Shown: positions 11,164 to 24,905 of the stretch, piece after piece | Layout: every line of letters begins with the position of its first letter | Numbering within the stretch: the stretch's first letter is position 1 | Origin: Cryptomeria japonica | Taxonomy: Eukaryota; Streptophyta; Pinopsida; Cupressales; Cupressaceae | Length of the DNA stretch: 64,000 nt | Direction of reading: 5' to 3' | Assembly: GCF_030272615.1 (NCBI RefSeq) | Contig: NC_081413.1 | Coordinates: forward strand, 20,249,285-20,313,284 | Made by a program: the position numbers and the translations under genes | Notes under the pieces: model-generated | The model's input: the letters and a program-made list of their open reading frames with translations, nothing else | The model's database searches: none | What the model was told of the DNA's origin: nothing

Positions 11164-13433
11164 GTGAAACTTTGACGTTGCGTATATCAAAGCCCACGAC
11201 ACCTACGAATGAGACATATGAACCCACGAGGTCATGACATAGCCACTTACAAAAAAATATCTCAGTTTTGGTTCACTCAATTTTATTTTCCTATGGCATC
11301 ACTTTTTTCCCTGCAAAAAAAAGCGTAAAATGGATTAAATGAAAGGTGACAATATACGCTAACTTTCAATGAAAGGCGCTAACATACCCTAACTTTTAAT
11401 CTGGTCATCCTGGGCACAAACCGTCAGAAGGAGAACATCCAGGTGGCTGGGTTTACTATAGCCATGCCCTTGTTTCACTCGCCAACTTGCTCGATCCTTT
11501 AGAGCCACACCATAGCGACGCTTCCCCTTGAGTGCTCAAAGTATGAAAAACTGTCAAACTTTGACGTTTCGTATCTTTGAGCCCTTATAACTTGAAAACA
11601 AGCCTCCTAAACCCACAAAATTGTGTCACAACCATTTACAAAAACCTTTGACATTTTTGGCTCACTATTCCATTTTTCTATGGCATCACTTTTTCGCTTG
11701 CAACAAAAAGTGTAAAATGCATTCAAGTAAAGGATACAATATACCGTAACTTTAGAAATGCAATTCTTGAGAAAAAACCCTTGGTGTGAATGCATCCAAG
11801 TGTCTTGTTTTATGCTATACATGCCCTTGTTTGGCTTGCCAACTCGGCGATCCTTTTGAGCCACACTGTAGCGATAATTTCCCTTGAGTGCTCAAAGTGT
11901 GCAAAATTATCAAAGTTTGACATTGCATATCATAGAGCCTGTGCAACCTATGAATGGGTCATCTTAAATCACGAGGTTGTGTCATGACCACTTACAAAAC
12001 CCTCTCTTTGTTTTGGCTCACTCAATTCCATTCTCCTATGGCGTCACTTTTTCACCTGCAACAAAAAGTGTAAAATGCATTCAATGAAAGGCGATAATAT
12101 ACCCTAACTTTTGATACACTCATCTTGGGTATGAACCATTAGCGCGAGAGCATCTGGGTGGTCGGGTTTATGCTAGCCATTCCCTGGTTTCACTTGCCAA
12201 CTTGCTCCATCCTTTCAAGCCACACCGTAGCGACGCTTTCCCCTGAGTGCTCAAAGTTTAAAAAACTGTCAAAGTTTGGCGTTGCATATCTTGGAGCCTG
12301 TGGCACCTTTCAATGAGTCCTCTAAACCTATGAGGTCATGTCATGACCACTTAAGAAAACCTATCTCAATTTTGGATTACTCAATTATATTTTTCTATGC
12401 CACCACTTTTTTGTTTGCAACAAAAAGTGTCAAATGCATTCAATGAAAGACGACAACATACCCTAACTTTTTATCCACTCATCTTGGGCATGAAAAATCA
12501 AATCCAACTTCTATTGATGGCCGAGGTTATGGTATCCATGTCCCTATTTTTTTCGCCAAGTCACTTAATCATTGCAAGACACACCGTAGCGACCCTTTCC
12601 GTTGAGTGCTCAAAATGTGCAAAACTATCAAACTTTGATGTTTCGTCTCTTGGAGCTCCTGACACATGTAAATGAGTCATCTGAACCTATAGGGTTGTGT
12701 CATGGTTGACTACAAAAACCTATCTCATTTTTCTATTACTCAATTCCATTTTCCTATGCTGCCTCTTTTTTGCTTGCAACAAAAAGTTTTAGATGCATTC
12801 AATGAAAGGTGACAACAAACCCTAACTTTCAGTCCGCTCTTCTTCGGCATGAACTGTCAGCTCAAACTTATCTCAGTGGCTGCATTTATGCTGGCCATGA
12901 ACCTTTCTTCTCATCAACTCAACCGATCCTTCCGAGAAACACCCTAGTAACACTTTCCCTTGAGTTCTCATCAAAGTGCGAAAAACTATCAAACTCTGAC
13001 GTTGCGTCTCTCGAAGCCTGTGACATTTTTGAATGAGTCCTTTGAATCTATCGGGATATGTCATGACCTCCTAAAATCACCTATCTTAATTTTGGATTAC
13101 TCAATTCCATTTGCCTATGCCGCCACTTTTTCGCTTGCAACAAAAAGTGTCAGATGCATTCAATGAAAGGCGACAAGATACCCTGAGTTTTGATCCGCTC
13201 ATCCCGGGAACAAACCGTTAGCACAAGCACATCCTAGTGGTATATTTTACGCTACTTATGCCCCTTTTTAGCACGACAACTTGCTCGATCCTTACGAGCC
13301 ATGCCCTAGAAATGCTTTCCCTTGAGTGCTCAAAGTATAAAAAATTGTCAAACTTTCACATTGCATATCTTGGAGTCCATGGAATGTGCATACGATCCAT
13401 CTGAACCTACGCGTTTGTGTCATGCCCCTTATT
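11164..13433. repeat. Tandem array of about 359-bp monomers, duplication copy 2
   Basis: Anchor words recur at about 11311, 11700, 12058, 12417, 12777 and 13137. Monomer order and the monomer-specific differences, including the internal 30-bp duplication in the first unit, match copy 1, so the array was copied as a block. It begins at the microhomology GCAAAACTGTGAAACTTTG shared with the uninterrupted array near 4940. Confidence 0.9.
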
Positions 13434-14877
13434 AAACATATGTGACAATCAAATAGAGTTAATTTTTATGAAATATATAAAAAAATGTTGTTTGTAAACA
13501 AATTAGTCTTCATTTTAGGACAATAGATATCAAATGGAGTGATCAAACCACAAGTTTGATAATGAAAGTGGAAATAGACAAATATGACATTTCTAAACAC
13601 TCTTCTAATATAAATAGCTCATTCAACCACTCGAGTTCATAAAAACACAATCTACATGTGTGGGATGAGTATGAGACCTGACATTCTTCTTTGTAACCCT
13701 ATAAGCATCAACAATTAGTCTACTTCTTAATTACTTTAGGAGGAATTTTGTAAGGTATTTCGTGTCATGTTGGAATGAAACAAAATTTATATTGTATTGT
13801 TCAAATAAAAGGCACCTTGTTGAACTGTGTTTTCAATCTTTATTTCTGGGATGGTAATGTGAAAGTGATGATACATTTTAGTAATATAAGGTGAAATTAG
13901 TGATATTTTTTAATAATATAAGGTGAAAGTGGTGACATGTTTTTTGAGTAAATGGGTATAAAATAAAAGTAATTTTAATTTTGAATGTAGTTTAGAGGGT
14001 CCAAATTTAATGTAAGAGTTGAAATCTTGCTTGTACTAGAAAGAAAGAATTTTTTTTCAATTAAAAGAGTTATTTGTTTCTTAAGCATATTTGTTAAATA
14101 CTGCAAAATCAAACATTATAACTTAGTCTAACACTAATAAACTAACTGCAAGTACATTGAAAAGACTAGATAGGGAAACAAAAAATGTAACTATGATAAT
14201 GGTACTACTATTTGTCTCCATGAACTATGACAAAATTGAAATTCTAGGCATTAAACTATAAATATTTACTAGCTACCAAATTATGAAGTTGAATTGTGAA
14301 AAAAATTGAGTTCAATTAGGAATGTAATAACAATTGTAGACAAAACCGATTGAATATATAATATCTCACACAGAAAAATGTTGATATAATTACAGAATAT
14401 TCATTTCAACAATCAAATATATTTTTGTGATTATGTATAATAGTTGCAATATGATTTGCATCAACTAGAAAAGGTCCTAAAGTCACACAATGGTCAATTT
14501 CAATAAGAGTATAACATATATATCCAATACAATGATGCAAGGGAACAAGTAACCATATGGACATATATGTCACATATACAAAATACAAAATATATCCTCA
14601 AAAATTCCACATAGGCATACAACAAAGGCCTCTAGTCTACTGATTTCCCACTATCATGAGGAAATAGATCACAAGCTACCTTCGACTATCACGGGGATGG
14701 ATATGTATGTGATGATGGCCTCTTTCGAATGTGTTCACTAGACCTCCTATCTAGAATTCTTTGTAGCTCCAACTGATACAATCATAAGTATAGACATCAA
14801 TGTATAATATATATAAAAAATGAATTGTAGAATGACATACAATAGAACAATTACTTACCGCAAACAATTACAGAGTT
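13434..14877. repeat. AT-rich flank, copy 2 (truncated)
   Basis: It matches 7216-8655 closely, starting at TTAAACATATGTGACAATC. It ends at ACTTACCGCAAAC (14865), where the other copies continue with ATATAATCATG. After a few junction bases it passes into an element A LTR. It contains no gene. Confidence 0.85.
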
Positions 14878-14999
14878 AGAAGCTGTTATGAGGGCTGAGC
14901 AATCTCCCCTCTCCGATCAGGCTAAAGGATTCAATCTTGCGTGCATGAGGACCCTAATGCAATCAAAAATTTGTAGGGTCACAAGTTTATGACACTACA
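14878..14999 (-). mobile_element. Element A 3' LTR fragment
   Basis: Read on the minus strand, the LTR starts TGTAGTGTCATAAAC at 14999, directly after a polypurine tract, and matches 36223-36344. Only about 120 bp remain before the junction with the duplicated flank. The orientation agrees with the protease segment at 16271-17172. Confidence 0.7.
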
Positions 15000-15014
15000 T
15001 TTAGCCCCCACTTT
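15000..15014 (-). other. Polypurine tract of element A
   Basis: The minus strand reads AAAGTGGGGGCTAAA immediately before the LTR start TGTAGTGTCA. This is the expected second-strand primer site of a Ty3/Gypsy element. The same tract is present at 36345-36359. Confidence 0.75.
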
Positions 15015-16270
15015 AGTAGGAGTATAAGCGTACACCAATGCTAGCGGTAAAGTTCAAGGAAACAAGATTGAAAAACTTTTTCCATGTCAAGGAGGCAAGA
15101 TGCACCAAGCCCCTAGTGGACTTAGGATGTTACGACTTTGATTGAAAAAGTAAAAGGGAATATCGAGAAGGGGAGAACCATGACTGCAAGTAGAAAAGTT
15201 CACTTCACTATGAGTCATGAAAGCAAGGATACCAAAGATTAGAAAGAAAGAAAAAGTTCACTAATTAATTCTAAGTATCACAAGAAGGAAAATATGAGCG
15301 GAGTGTATGCCCCCAAGTTAAAGCGATCGCGTGTGCCTTATCGGGAATAATTTCTTTAAGTTGAGATACACCCAAGAGAGAAAGAAGGAGGGAGCACATT
15401 ATCGCAAGGATTTAGCCCCCAATCAAGGAATAAACTCAAGGATAATGAACACAAAACATGAGGTATTGTCGCTTTCCTCGGGGTCAGTGTCTTGTATGAT
15501 AACTCATTTATATCATGTATGTATATGCATATAATAATCATCATTCCCCAAAGAAGGACACTACCTTAGAAGAAAGGGAAGAGAGGATATCTTTTGAGTC
15601 AACATGAAAGAGCAAAAGAAAAGATCTCAATGCTTTGCATCATCTCCAAGTAGACATTAAGGGAACAATAGAAGAACATGGGTACATAAATAAGAATGGT
15701 TAAAATAGAGAAAGAAAGGACAGGGGGAATATTTGTAGTGCCAATATTGCTAATCTAGCACAACATCTGCCACCCAATCTTGTTGATCACTATTTCGGGA
15801 AGGCGAGAAACATGTCAGAGGAATGACATCAAGCGCAACAGATGGAGCTAGATCACAAGATCCAAACAAGGACTATGCTCAAGTGGTAAGTCACTTTGTT
15901 TCATTCGAGGAGCTAGGATTAGGGTTTGTGAAAATTCATCTGATAAATGCTTGTCCACATCAACATACTCCTACTCACTATCTGAAGTATTAGGATTTGT
16001 ATTTCCATTATAAAAAAAATTCTCACCCATTTCTTCATCAAAGTGTAGAGAAAGAGGAGCTAGAACACAAATAGGTGTAAAACCATCACATGGTTTGTGC
16101 TACTTATGATTAGGAGATGTAGGTTGAACATCTTTCTTAGGAGAAAAGGGAATCAAGTCAGCTAATGGAGTCTAAGGATATTGAGTATTTTGAGGGATAG
16201 CTTCACGAGATCAAACACGACGTCTTTGTTTGCATTCTCTCGCACAACGATTCCGTCAAGTCTTATTGGA
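15015..16270 (-). pseudogene. Element A region between protease and polypurine tract, no RT seen
   Basis: In minus orientation this follows the proline-rich tail of the protease frame. The upstream part (about 15890-16270) continues in the same frame with several stops and an acidic, spacer-like composition. It is clearer in the sister copy at 37240-37600. I find no RT, RNase H or integrase motif (no YVDD-like, TDxS or HHCC pattern) before the tract at 15000. The plus strand of 15640-15890 matches the antisense frame described at 36980 but carries extra stops. Confidence 0.5.
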
Positions 16271-17173
16271 TTACTGAGGAGGAGGAGGAACACTTGAAAA
16301 AGTAGGAATGTTTCTCTCCTTGAAAGTGGAAGGTTGAGGTTGAGGTTTTTTTGGTTTCACAATGGGAGAAGCAAGCCTCATCTCTCGATAAGAGGAAGGA
16401 GGTGGAACAAAGCCATAGAAAGGAGGAATATTAGGTGTAGGAAGGAGACCAGGTCCATCAAGAGGAGGAGGTATAGGTCTAACCTTAGGAAGAATATTGT
16501 TGTTCTCCTTAAGAGAAGGTAAAGTCACATCCATAGGTATAGGTGGACAATCTTCCTTAGGAGGGAGATTAGTTCTGTCTGTGAGGGGAAGAACCTTATC
16601 TTGAAGAGTAATAGGAATGTCAAGTGTTGGGGATCTAGGTTGACTTAAGGATAAAATCATATCGTTCTTCCATTTTTGATAGGGTTGAAAAAGAGCATCC
16701 CTCCTTGATGGAAGAGATTGAAATTGTTCAGGCCAAAAGAAATCAATAGGAACAACGAGGCTTCTTTCAGATGCACGAAATTAGCTATGGTTCATGATTA
16801 TGATTTCTCCATTGTGAGGAAATTTTAGAAACTTGTGGATTGGAGAAGCAATATCCTTCATGTAAGATAGCCAAGGATAGCCCATCTTCAAACGGAACTT
16901 CTCAGAAGAAGGTATGGTAACAAAGTCAACATGTATGTATTTAGTATAAACTTCAACATGAAGGGTAATAGAGCCAATGGTAGGACAAGATAAGCAATCA
17001 AATAACTTCACAACCACATTAGAAACATCATATATAGTGGTTTATGCAATCGTAAAGTGAAAAGATACTCTTCAGTTATGACATTAACCATGCAAGAGGG
17101 ATCAATTAGGGAACCAGGGCAAGGGATATCCTTAACCTTCACAATTATGTATAAAGGGCCAATGGGTGCTCTG
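16271..17173 (-). pseudogene. Element A protease and proline-rich tail, broken
   Basis: This minus-strand frame contains the second half of a Gypsy retropepsin: an LFDCLSCPTIGSITLHVEV strand region, then GYPWLSYMKDIASPIHKF and FPHNGEIIIMNHS. Compare GCPWIHEMRAVPSTYHQ and FPHNGVEVTV in the Tat-like element at 55960-56040. A proline-rich tail (residues like PIPPPLDGPGLLPTPNIPP) follows down to 16271. A stop at 16781-16783 (TAG) splits the frame; the sister copy at 37601-38362 is open there. The protease start is in another frame because of the shared TATATA-region break. The right end is fused to Copia. Confidence 0.7.
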
Positions 17174-17523
17174 ATACATAAAAGAAATCTTGAAGAAATT
17201 TGGAATGGAGGATTTAAAACTAGTAAATACTCCTATGACTACTAGCTATAAGCTATCAAAGAATGATGAATCTGCATCTGTTGATGAGACACTTTACCGA
17301 TCCATGATTGGAAAGTTACAATATTTTGTGCACAGTAGACCGGATATAGCACATGCAGTAGGTATTGTTGCAAGATTCTCTGCAGATCCCAAAGAAACCC
17401 ATATGACAACAATCAAGAGAATTTTCAGATACCTGAGAGGCAGTGGAGATTATGGCTTAGTATATCAAAAGAGAAATGATTTTGATTTAAAAGTTTTTAC
17501 TGATGCTGATTGGGTAGGCAAAA
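17174..17523 (+). pseudogene. Ty1/Copia RT/RNase H fragment, copy 3
   Basis: This has the same fragment and the same ends as copy 2. It differs by a few residues (GMEDLKLVNTPM near the start, FTDADWVG near the end). The left junction to element A and the right junction GGCAAAACTG to the array are conserved. Confidence 0.88.
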
Positions 17524-19793
17524 CTGTGAAACTTTGACGTTGCGTATATCAAAGCCCACGACACCTACGAATGAGACATATGAACCCATGAGGTCATGAC
17601 ATAGCCACTTACAAAAAAATATCTGAGTTTTGGTTCACTCAATTCCATTTTCCTATGGCATCACTTTTTTCCCCGCAACAAAAAGTGTAAAATGGATTAA
17701 ATGAAAGGTGACAATACACCCTAACTTTCAATGAAAGGTGCTAACATACCCTAACTTTCAATCTGGTCATCCTGGGCACAAACCGACAGAAAGAGAACAT
17801 CCAGGTTGTTGGGTTTACTATAGCCATGCCCTTGTTTCACTCGCCAACTTGCCCGATCCTTCAGAGCCACACCATAGCGACGCTTCCCCTTGAGTGCTCA
17901 AAGTATGCAAAACTGTCAAACCTTGACATTTCGTATCTTTGAGCCCTTATAACTTTAAAACAAGAAGCCTGAACCCACAAAATTGTGTCCAAACCATTTA
18001 CAAAAACCTTTGACATTTTTGGCTCACTATTCCATTTTTCTATGGCATCACTTTTTCGCTTGCAACAAAAAGTGTAAAATGCATTCAAGTAAAGGATACA
18101 ATATACCCTAACTTTTGAAATGCAATTCTTGAGAACAAACCTTTGGTGTGAACGCATCCAAGTGTCTTGTTTTATGCTATACATGCCCTTGTTTGGCTTG
18201 CCAACTCAGCGATCCTTTTGAGCCACACTATAGTGATAATTTCCCTTGAGTGCTCAAAGTATGCAAAATTATCAAAGTTTGACATTGCATATCTTAGAGC
18301 CTGTGGAAGCTACTAATGGGTCATCTGAAATCATGGGGTTGTGTCATGACCAGTTAAAAAACCCTGTCTTTGTTTTGGCTCACTCAATTCCATTCTCCTA
18401 TGGCGTCACTTTTTCACCTGCAACAAAAAGTGTAAAATGCATTCAATGAAAGGCGATAATATACCCTAACTTTTGATACACTCATGTTGGGTATGAACCA
18501 TTAGCGCGAGAGCATCTGGCTGGTCGGGTTTATGCTAGCCATTCCCTGGTTTCACTTGCCAACTTGCTCCATCCTTTCAAGCCACACCATAGCGACGCTT
18601 TCCCCTGAGTGCTCAAAGTTTAAAAAACTATCAAAGTTTGGCGTTGCATATCTTGGAGCCTGTGGCACCTTTCAATGAGTCCTCTAAACCTATGAGGTCA
18701 TGTCATGACCACTTAAAAAAACCTATCTCAATTTTGGATTACTCAATTATATTTTTCTATGCCACCACTTTTTTGTTTGCAACAAAAAGTGTCAAATGCA
18801 TTCAATGAAAGATGACAACATAACCTAACTTTTTATCCACTCATCTTGGGCATGAACAATCAAATCCAACTTCTATTGATGGCCGAGGTTATGGTATCCA
18901 TGCCCCTATTTTTTTCGCCAAGTCACTTAATCATTGCAAGACACACCGTAGTGACCCTTTCCGTTGAGTGCTCAAAATGTACAAAACTATCAAACTTTGA
19001 TGTTTCATCTCTTGGAGCTCCTGACACATGCAAAAGAGTCATCTGAACCTATAGGGTTGTGTCATGGTTGACTACAAAAACCTATCTCATTTTTCTATTA
19101 CTCAATTCCATTTTCCTATGCCGCCTCTTTTTTGCTTGCAACAAAAAGTTTCATACGCATTCATTAAAATGTGACAACAAACCCTAACTTTTAGTCTGCT
19201 CATCTTCGGCATGAATAGTTAGCTCAAACTTGTCTCAGTGGCTCCATTTATGCTGGCCATGCCCCTTTTTTTCTCATCAACTCAACCGATCCTTCCGAGA
19301 CACACCCTAGTAACACTTTCCCTTGAGTGCTCATCAAAGTGCGAAAAACTATCAAACTTTGACGTTGCGTCTCTCGAAGCCTGTGACATGTGTGAATAAG
19401 TCCTTTGAATCTATCAGGATATGTCATGACCTCCTAAAATCACCTATCTTAATTTTGGATTACTCAATTCCATTTGCCTATGCTGCCACTTTTTCGCTTG
19501 CAACAAAAAGTGTCAGATGCATTCAATGAAAGTTTACAAGATACCCTAAGTTTTGATCTGCTCATCCCGGGAACAAACCGTTAGCACAAGCGCATCCTAG
19601 TGGTATATTTTACGCTACTTATGCCCCTTTTTAGCATGACAACATGCTCGATCCTTACGAGCCACGCCCTAGAAACGCTTTCCCTTGAGTGCTCAAAGTA
19701 TAAAAAATTGTCAAACTTTCACGTTGCATATCTTGGAGTCCATGGGACGTGCATACGATCCATCTGAACCTACGCGTTTGTGTCATGCCCCTT
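17524..19793. repeat. Tandem array of about 359-bp monomers, duplication copy 3
   Basis: The monomer order is the same as in copies 1 and 2. Anchor words (GCAACAAAAAGTG) lie near 17676, 18062, 18419, 18779, 19138 and 19499. The plus-strand frames inside are repeat products, not genes. Confidence 0.9.
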
Positions 19794-21633
19794 ATTAAAC
19801 ATATGTGACAATCAAATAGAGTTAATTTTTATGAAATATATAAAAAAATATTGTTTGTAAACAAATTAGTCTTCATTTTAGGACAATAGATATGAAATGG
19901 AGTGATCAAACCACAAGTTTGATAATGAAAGTGGAAATAGACAAATATGACATTTCTAAACACTCTTCTCATATAAATAGCTCATTCAAGCACTCGAGTT
20001 CATAAAAACACAATCTACATGTGTGGGATAAGTATGAGACCTGACATTCTTCTTTGTAACCCTATAAGCATCAACAATTAGTCTGCTTTTTAATTACTTT
20101 AGGAGGAATTTTGTAAGGTATTTCGTGTCATGTTGGAATGAAACAAAATTTATATTGTATTGTTCAAATGAAAGGCACCTTCTTGAACTGTGTTTTCAAT
20201 CTTTATTTCTGGGATGGTAATGTGAAAGTGATGATACATTTTAGTAATATAAGGTGAAATTAGTGATATTTTTTAATAATATAAGGTGAAAGTGGTGACA
20301 TGTTTTTTGAGTAAATGGGTATAAAATAAAAGTAATTTTAATTTTGAATGTAGTTTAGAGGGTCCAAATTTAATGTAAGAGTTGAAATCTTGCTTGTACT
20401 AGAAAGAAAGAATTTTTTTTCTATTAAAAGAGTTATTTGTTTCTTAAGCATATTTTTTAAATACTGCAAAATCAAACTTTATAACTTAGTCTAACACTAA
20501 TAAACTAACTGCAAGTACATTGAAAAGACTAGATAGGGAAACAAAAAATGTAACTATGATAATGGTACTACTATTTGTCTCCATGAACTATGACAAAATT
20601 GAAATTCTAGGCATTAAACTATAAATATTTACTAGCTACCAAATTATGAAGTTGAATTGTGAAAAAAAATTGAGTTCAATTAGGAATGTAATAACAATTG
20701 TAGACAAAACCGATTGAATATATAATATCTCACACAGAAAAATGTTGATATAATTACAGAATATTCATTTCAACAATCAAATATATTTTTGTGATTATGT
20801 ATAATAGTTGCAATATGATTTGCATCAACTAAAAAAGGTCATAAAGTCACACAATGGTCAATTTCAATAAGAGTATAACATATATATCCAATACAATGAT
20901 GCAAGGGAACAAGTAACCATATGGACATATATGTCACATATACAAAATACAAAATATGTCCTCAAAAATTCCGTATAGGCATACAACAAAGGCCTCTAGT
21001 CTACTAATTTCCCACTATCATGAGGAAATAGATCACAAGCTACCTTCGACTATCACGGGGATGGATATGTATGTGATGATGGCCTCTTTCGAATGTGTTC
21101 ACTAGACCTCCTATCTAGAATTCCTTGTAGCTCCAACTGATACAATCATAAGTATAGACATCAATGTATAATATATATAAAAATGAATTGTAGAATGACA
21201 TATAATAGAACAATTACTTACCGCAAACATATAATCATGTTGATGAAGATCTAACAACTCTAGAAGCAAAAACAATATTTCTATTTTGCGTGCATAGTCT
21301 GGAAAGCCAAAATCAGAGCTCAAAATGTGGGGTTTATAGAAAAATGAAGGTTGAATGTCCATTTAAAAAATAAATAAATTGTTATAGCTATTTGGTGCAT
21401 GCCAAATAAGGCATGCGCTGTATTTGGCATGTGCCTTATTTTGTGTGCGCCATAATGTTTGATGGAGGCCAAAAGAAATTTTGTCACTTTTTTGGTCCCC
21501 GATCTTTGTGCACTTACTCGCATAAAATATAATTAAGTATACGTAAATGTATATATGTAAATACCACGTCTACTCAAATGTTTAGTTTATGTATTTAATG
21601 CGAGGATGAGGAAGAGTAAGTTATATAAGTAGG

Positions 21634-21714
<81 letters not shown>

Positions 21715-22640
21715 CTTTTCTTCTTAGAAGTAAGAGTTTGTTATAACATGGCCTTATTCTAGTTCAGTATTTTAACTCTAGGCTCAACCACTTCTAACCC
21801 ATAATATAAGGATTTTATAATTCCCCCATTTTATGTATTATATTGGATAATAAATTTGTATAGGAATTTTTTCATCTCCCATCTTTATATGCTTTCCTTT
21901 AAAAAAGAACACGAAAAAAAAAAGTGTATATTCTACCTTTATCTATAACAATCCCTCTCCCTATAACTAGTATTGAAGTTTCATTACCAAAAGTGATGAC
22001 ATACATAGTATGAGTCTCTTAGGAAGAAAACACAACATGGGAAGTTCCCATGTGATGTTAGGAACCTAATTCAACGATCCAAGATGAATTTGATGACGAT
22101 TCAGTATTAACTAGAGCCTTTTTCTTAGTTTTATCTTTATATAGTTTCTTTGTCTTGGTATATTTTTGAGTTGATGAGGATTATTTGATATATTTAGGGA
22201 CCCTTATACTATTCTTCTTAAGAAGGTCTTTGGGGTGATCAATCTACTTCTTCAAATGTTTGTGCTCTTAATGCAAAATTTTCTTCTAATAAAAAAATTC
22301 CACTTTTTCTTTCTTATGTTTCCCTTGATGAGAAGAAGTTTTGATTTTTTTTTGTAGTATCATAATTTTTTATTCTTTCTTGATCTCTTCATCCTTTAAT
22401 TTGTTTTTGCTTCTCCTATTTGTTATATGAATCTTGTTATGTCACATTTCTAGTAATGAGTACTTATAGTTTCCTAGAATTCAATGTGGTCATTTGTATT
22501 AAGTTATATTACTCTGTATTCAAGATTACAATTAATTTATCTAGAGAATGTATCTTTCAAACTTTCCCCAGAGCCCTTTAGATGGAGTAGAAGGCAAAAG
22601 CAAACATGGTATAGTATAGAAAGAACTAACTAATTCTCAT
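19794..22640. repeat. AT-rich flank, copy 3
   Basis: It matches 7216-10216 of copy 1 and 41141-44000 of copy 4. The nested inverted repeat is at about 21399-21445 and one GA tract at 21638-21710. It contains no gene. Beyond about 22601 it continues into a Copia remnant that the N gap hides in copy 1. Confidence 0.85.
21638..21710. repeat. (GA)n microsatellite, copy 3
   Basis: This AG run of about 73 bp lies between GAGTAAGTTATATAAGTAGG and TTTCTTTTCTTCTTAG, homologous to the tracts at 9059 and 42982. Confidence 0.97.
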
Positions 22641-22689
22641 TTTTCTTTATTCCATATTATTTTAATAGTAACCTTCATTACTTAAATTT

Positions 22690-23062
22690 GGTGAAGTCCT
22701 CTATGGTGTCAAAGGAATTAGAGAGAAAACCTATGAGATTATTCTATAACTTGTAACCTTTCATTTCATTCTCTTTCTAGAAGAATTTCTCTAAAACAAT
22801 ATGCACTTCATTGGGTTGAATCAAGGATTCTACATGAAAGAGGAGTTTATGAGATATAATAAGACACACGAATCCAAAGGCTTGGTCACATTTATTAAAT
22901 TTGTTTTATTTCTCTTCCCCACTAGTATGTTCTTTCTCAATGCCCATTGTAATCCTATACAACACTTTATTCTTTAGCACAAGTTGTACTTTTAGTTTCC
23001 AATTATGATAGCTAAATGGTATTATTAATGTGTTGAATTCAGTTGAATCCATGCTAGAAATT
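22690..23062 (-). pseudogene. Ty1/Copia gag N-terminal remnant, copy 3
   Basis: The minus-strand frame starts near 23056 with MDSTEFNTLIIPFSYHNWK, followed by KVQLVLKNKVLYRITMG. This is the usual opening of Copia gag (a 'xYxxWK' motif, then LYRxxMG). Past a stop at about 22911 the same frame still reads CDQAFGFVCLIISHKL, LIQPNEVHIVLE and FDTIEDFTKFK, which fits the DUF4219/UBN2-type gag. At least four stops interrupt it. It lies downstream of the PBS and LTR at 24894-25282 in the same orientation. No pol follows. Confidence 0.7.
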
Positions 23063-24893
23063 AAATTATTACAAGAAAAATAAAAAATTATTAAATGGAA
23101 GGAAAGTAGGAAGTGTTCAAGATAACATACAATGTCCCCCATATTCAATATTGGATCACCCCAAAATTTTGCAATTTATATGTTTATTGCTTAGATAAAT
23201 CCTAAGGAACAAAAAATTTGACTTTTTAATTTTAGAGAGGTAATGTTCCTAATAGATCAAGCATACGAGAAAATCAACTTTCAAAAAAATGGCGCTCAAT
23301 TTCAAGTTGCCAATCAAAAGTTATGACAATTTAAAAAATTTCCCTATGTTGCCTAAATTATACTTAATATTTTTGAAAACAGTAATTTACATACCTTCAA
23401 AAATCAATTTTATAGGCAAACAAAAAGTGGGGGGAATTTAATCCCTAATTAATAAGATCAAAGGGTTTTCTCCCTCATGTGACCCTACCATGAGACCAAG
23501 GATTAAACTATTGGTTTTAATTTGACAATGTGCTATTCTTAAAATTATTAGGGATATTGATTCTCATAATCTATTGATTTTTTGTGACTATTTTTGATTC
23601 ATGTGCCCTACTATTGATTTCTATACCTTTTATCAAAAAATATTGGTCCATGGATCTACAATAAATGATTGAACAAAGATTTTCACACCTTTGATGTTGT
23701 TTTTCTCTAGTATCCAAGAGAGATCTATACACTAGGTTCTAAATATCAAAAAACGAATACATGAGCGAATAGAGATGAAAAAAATGCCACCTAAAATAGA
23801 TATTACATGGCTTAATAAGAATTAAAGGAATGTTTATAAATGGTGAACCCACAATAGTGGGTTACACTATTTTGCCAACTTTGACACTACAATATTCATT
23901 TTTAGAAAAAAACTTTAGATTCAAACACCTATTACTTCTAAAACGTAAGGAATTTTTAGATGATGTGAACTAGTGATTTGTGTGATTTAGTATGTAGATT
24001 GTAGAAATTACTTTTTGATAATATTTGAAATCCATTTTCTTCCATTATTCTATCTCCCTCGAAAACTAACCTTTTTTTCAAAAAACAACATTTTTAAAGA
24101 GTGACACTCACTTTATATAGCGTAACTTTTTTCCTATAAAAGATATGAACGTGATTATTTTGAATTTGGTTTTTTAAACATCCTTATCTTGTGTTTTCAA
24201 TTGATTTTGTAACATTATCTTCAATATTTCATATTTTATTAAGATTTGAATTCGAGTTAACTGTAATTTTGACATATATCCATTTGATATTAATGAAATA
24301 AAATAAAACTATATTAATGAAATTAAATATATTAAAAATTATACTATTTGGAAAGATTATAATAATGGCTAAATTCTTAAAAAATAAACTTCTAAATAAC
24401 TTCATTTGACCCCCCAAAAGGTAATGTAAAATTGGTTTTTTATCAGCATTTTACAGATGGAAAGGAGACTCTATTGCAAGTATGATTTAGAAGTAGAGAG
24501 GTTCTATCCAAGAAATTTTGATCTAAGAGACTTTGATCTAACTCTCTTCAATTAATTACTTCAAACAAGACCTCTTAAAGCTTAAATCGTTATATTTTTT
24601 TAAAAATGTCTCATTTCACGAAAACTCGAGATGTATGAAAAAGTGGAAACCAACATTGTGAGTTCACCCTATAAATAAAGATCTAAATCATGGTCTTCAA
24701 ATATTTTAGTGAAAGATGGCACCACTAAAAGATCAACCTCTTAGATATTACATACATGCAAATACACCAAAAAAAATTTGCAACCTCTTTTCCCTCACTA
24801 GAAGATCCACAACCTCTACTAATACACATTCACCAATATTTTCCAAAAAAATAACCCATAAAAATAATAAACAAATAATTAATTATAGATCTA
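23063..24893 (-). other. AT-rich leader between Copia PBS and gag, copy 3
   Basis: This is about 1.8 kb of AT-rich DNA with no coding frame I can support. It is shared with copy 4 (44545-46288) at high identity. It occupies the leader position of the minus-strand Copia remnant, though it is long for that and may hold older insertions. Small frames at 24229-24417 and 24716-24910 have no recognisable content. Confidence 0.45.
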
Positions 24894-24905
24894 CCTTAGA
24901 TACCA
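24894..24905 (-). other. Primer binding site of minus-strand Copia remnant
   Basis: The minus strand reads TGGTATCTAAGG. It resembles the initiator-Met PBS of plant Copia elements (TGGTATCAGAGC) in its first seven bases. It lies nine bases inside the LTR end TCTAACA. The copy 4 version at 46289-46300 (TGGTATCTGAGG) is closer to the consensus. Confidence 0.6.
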
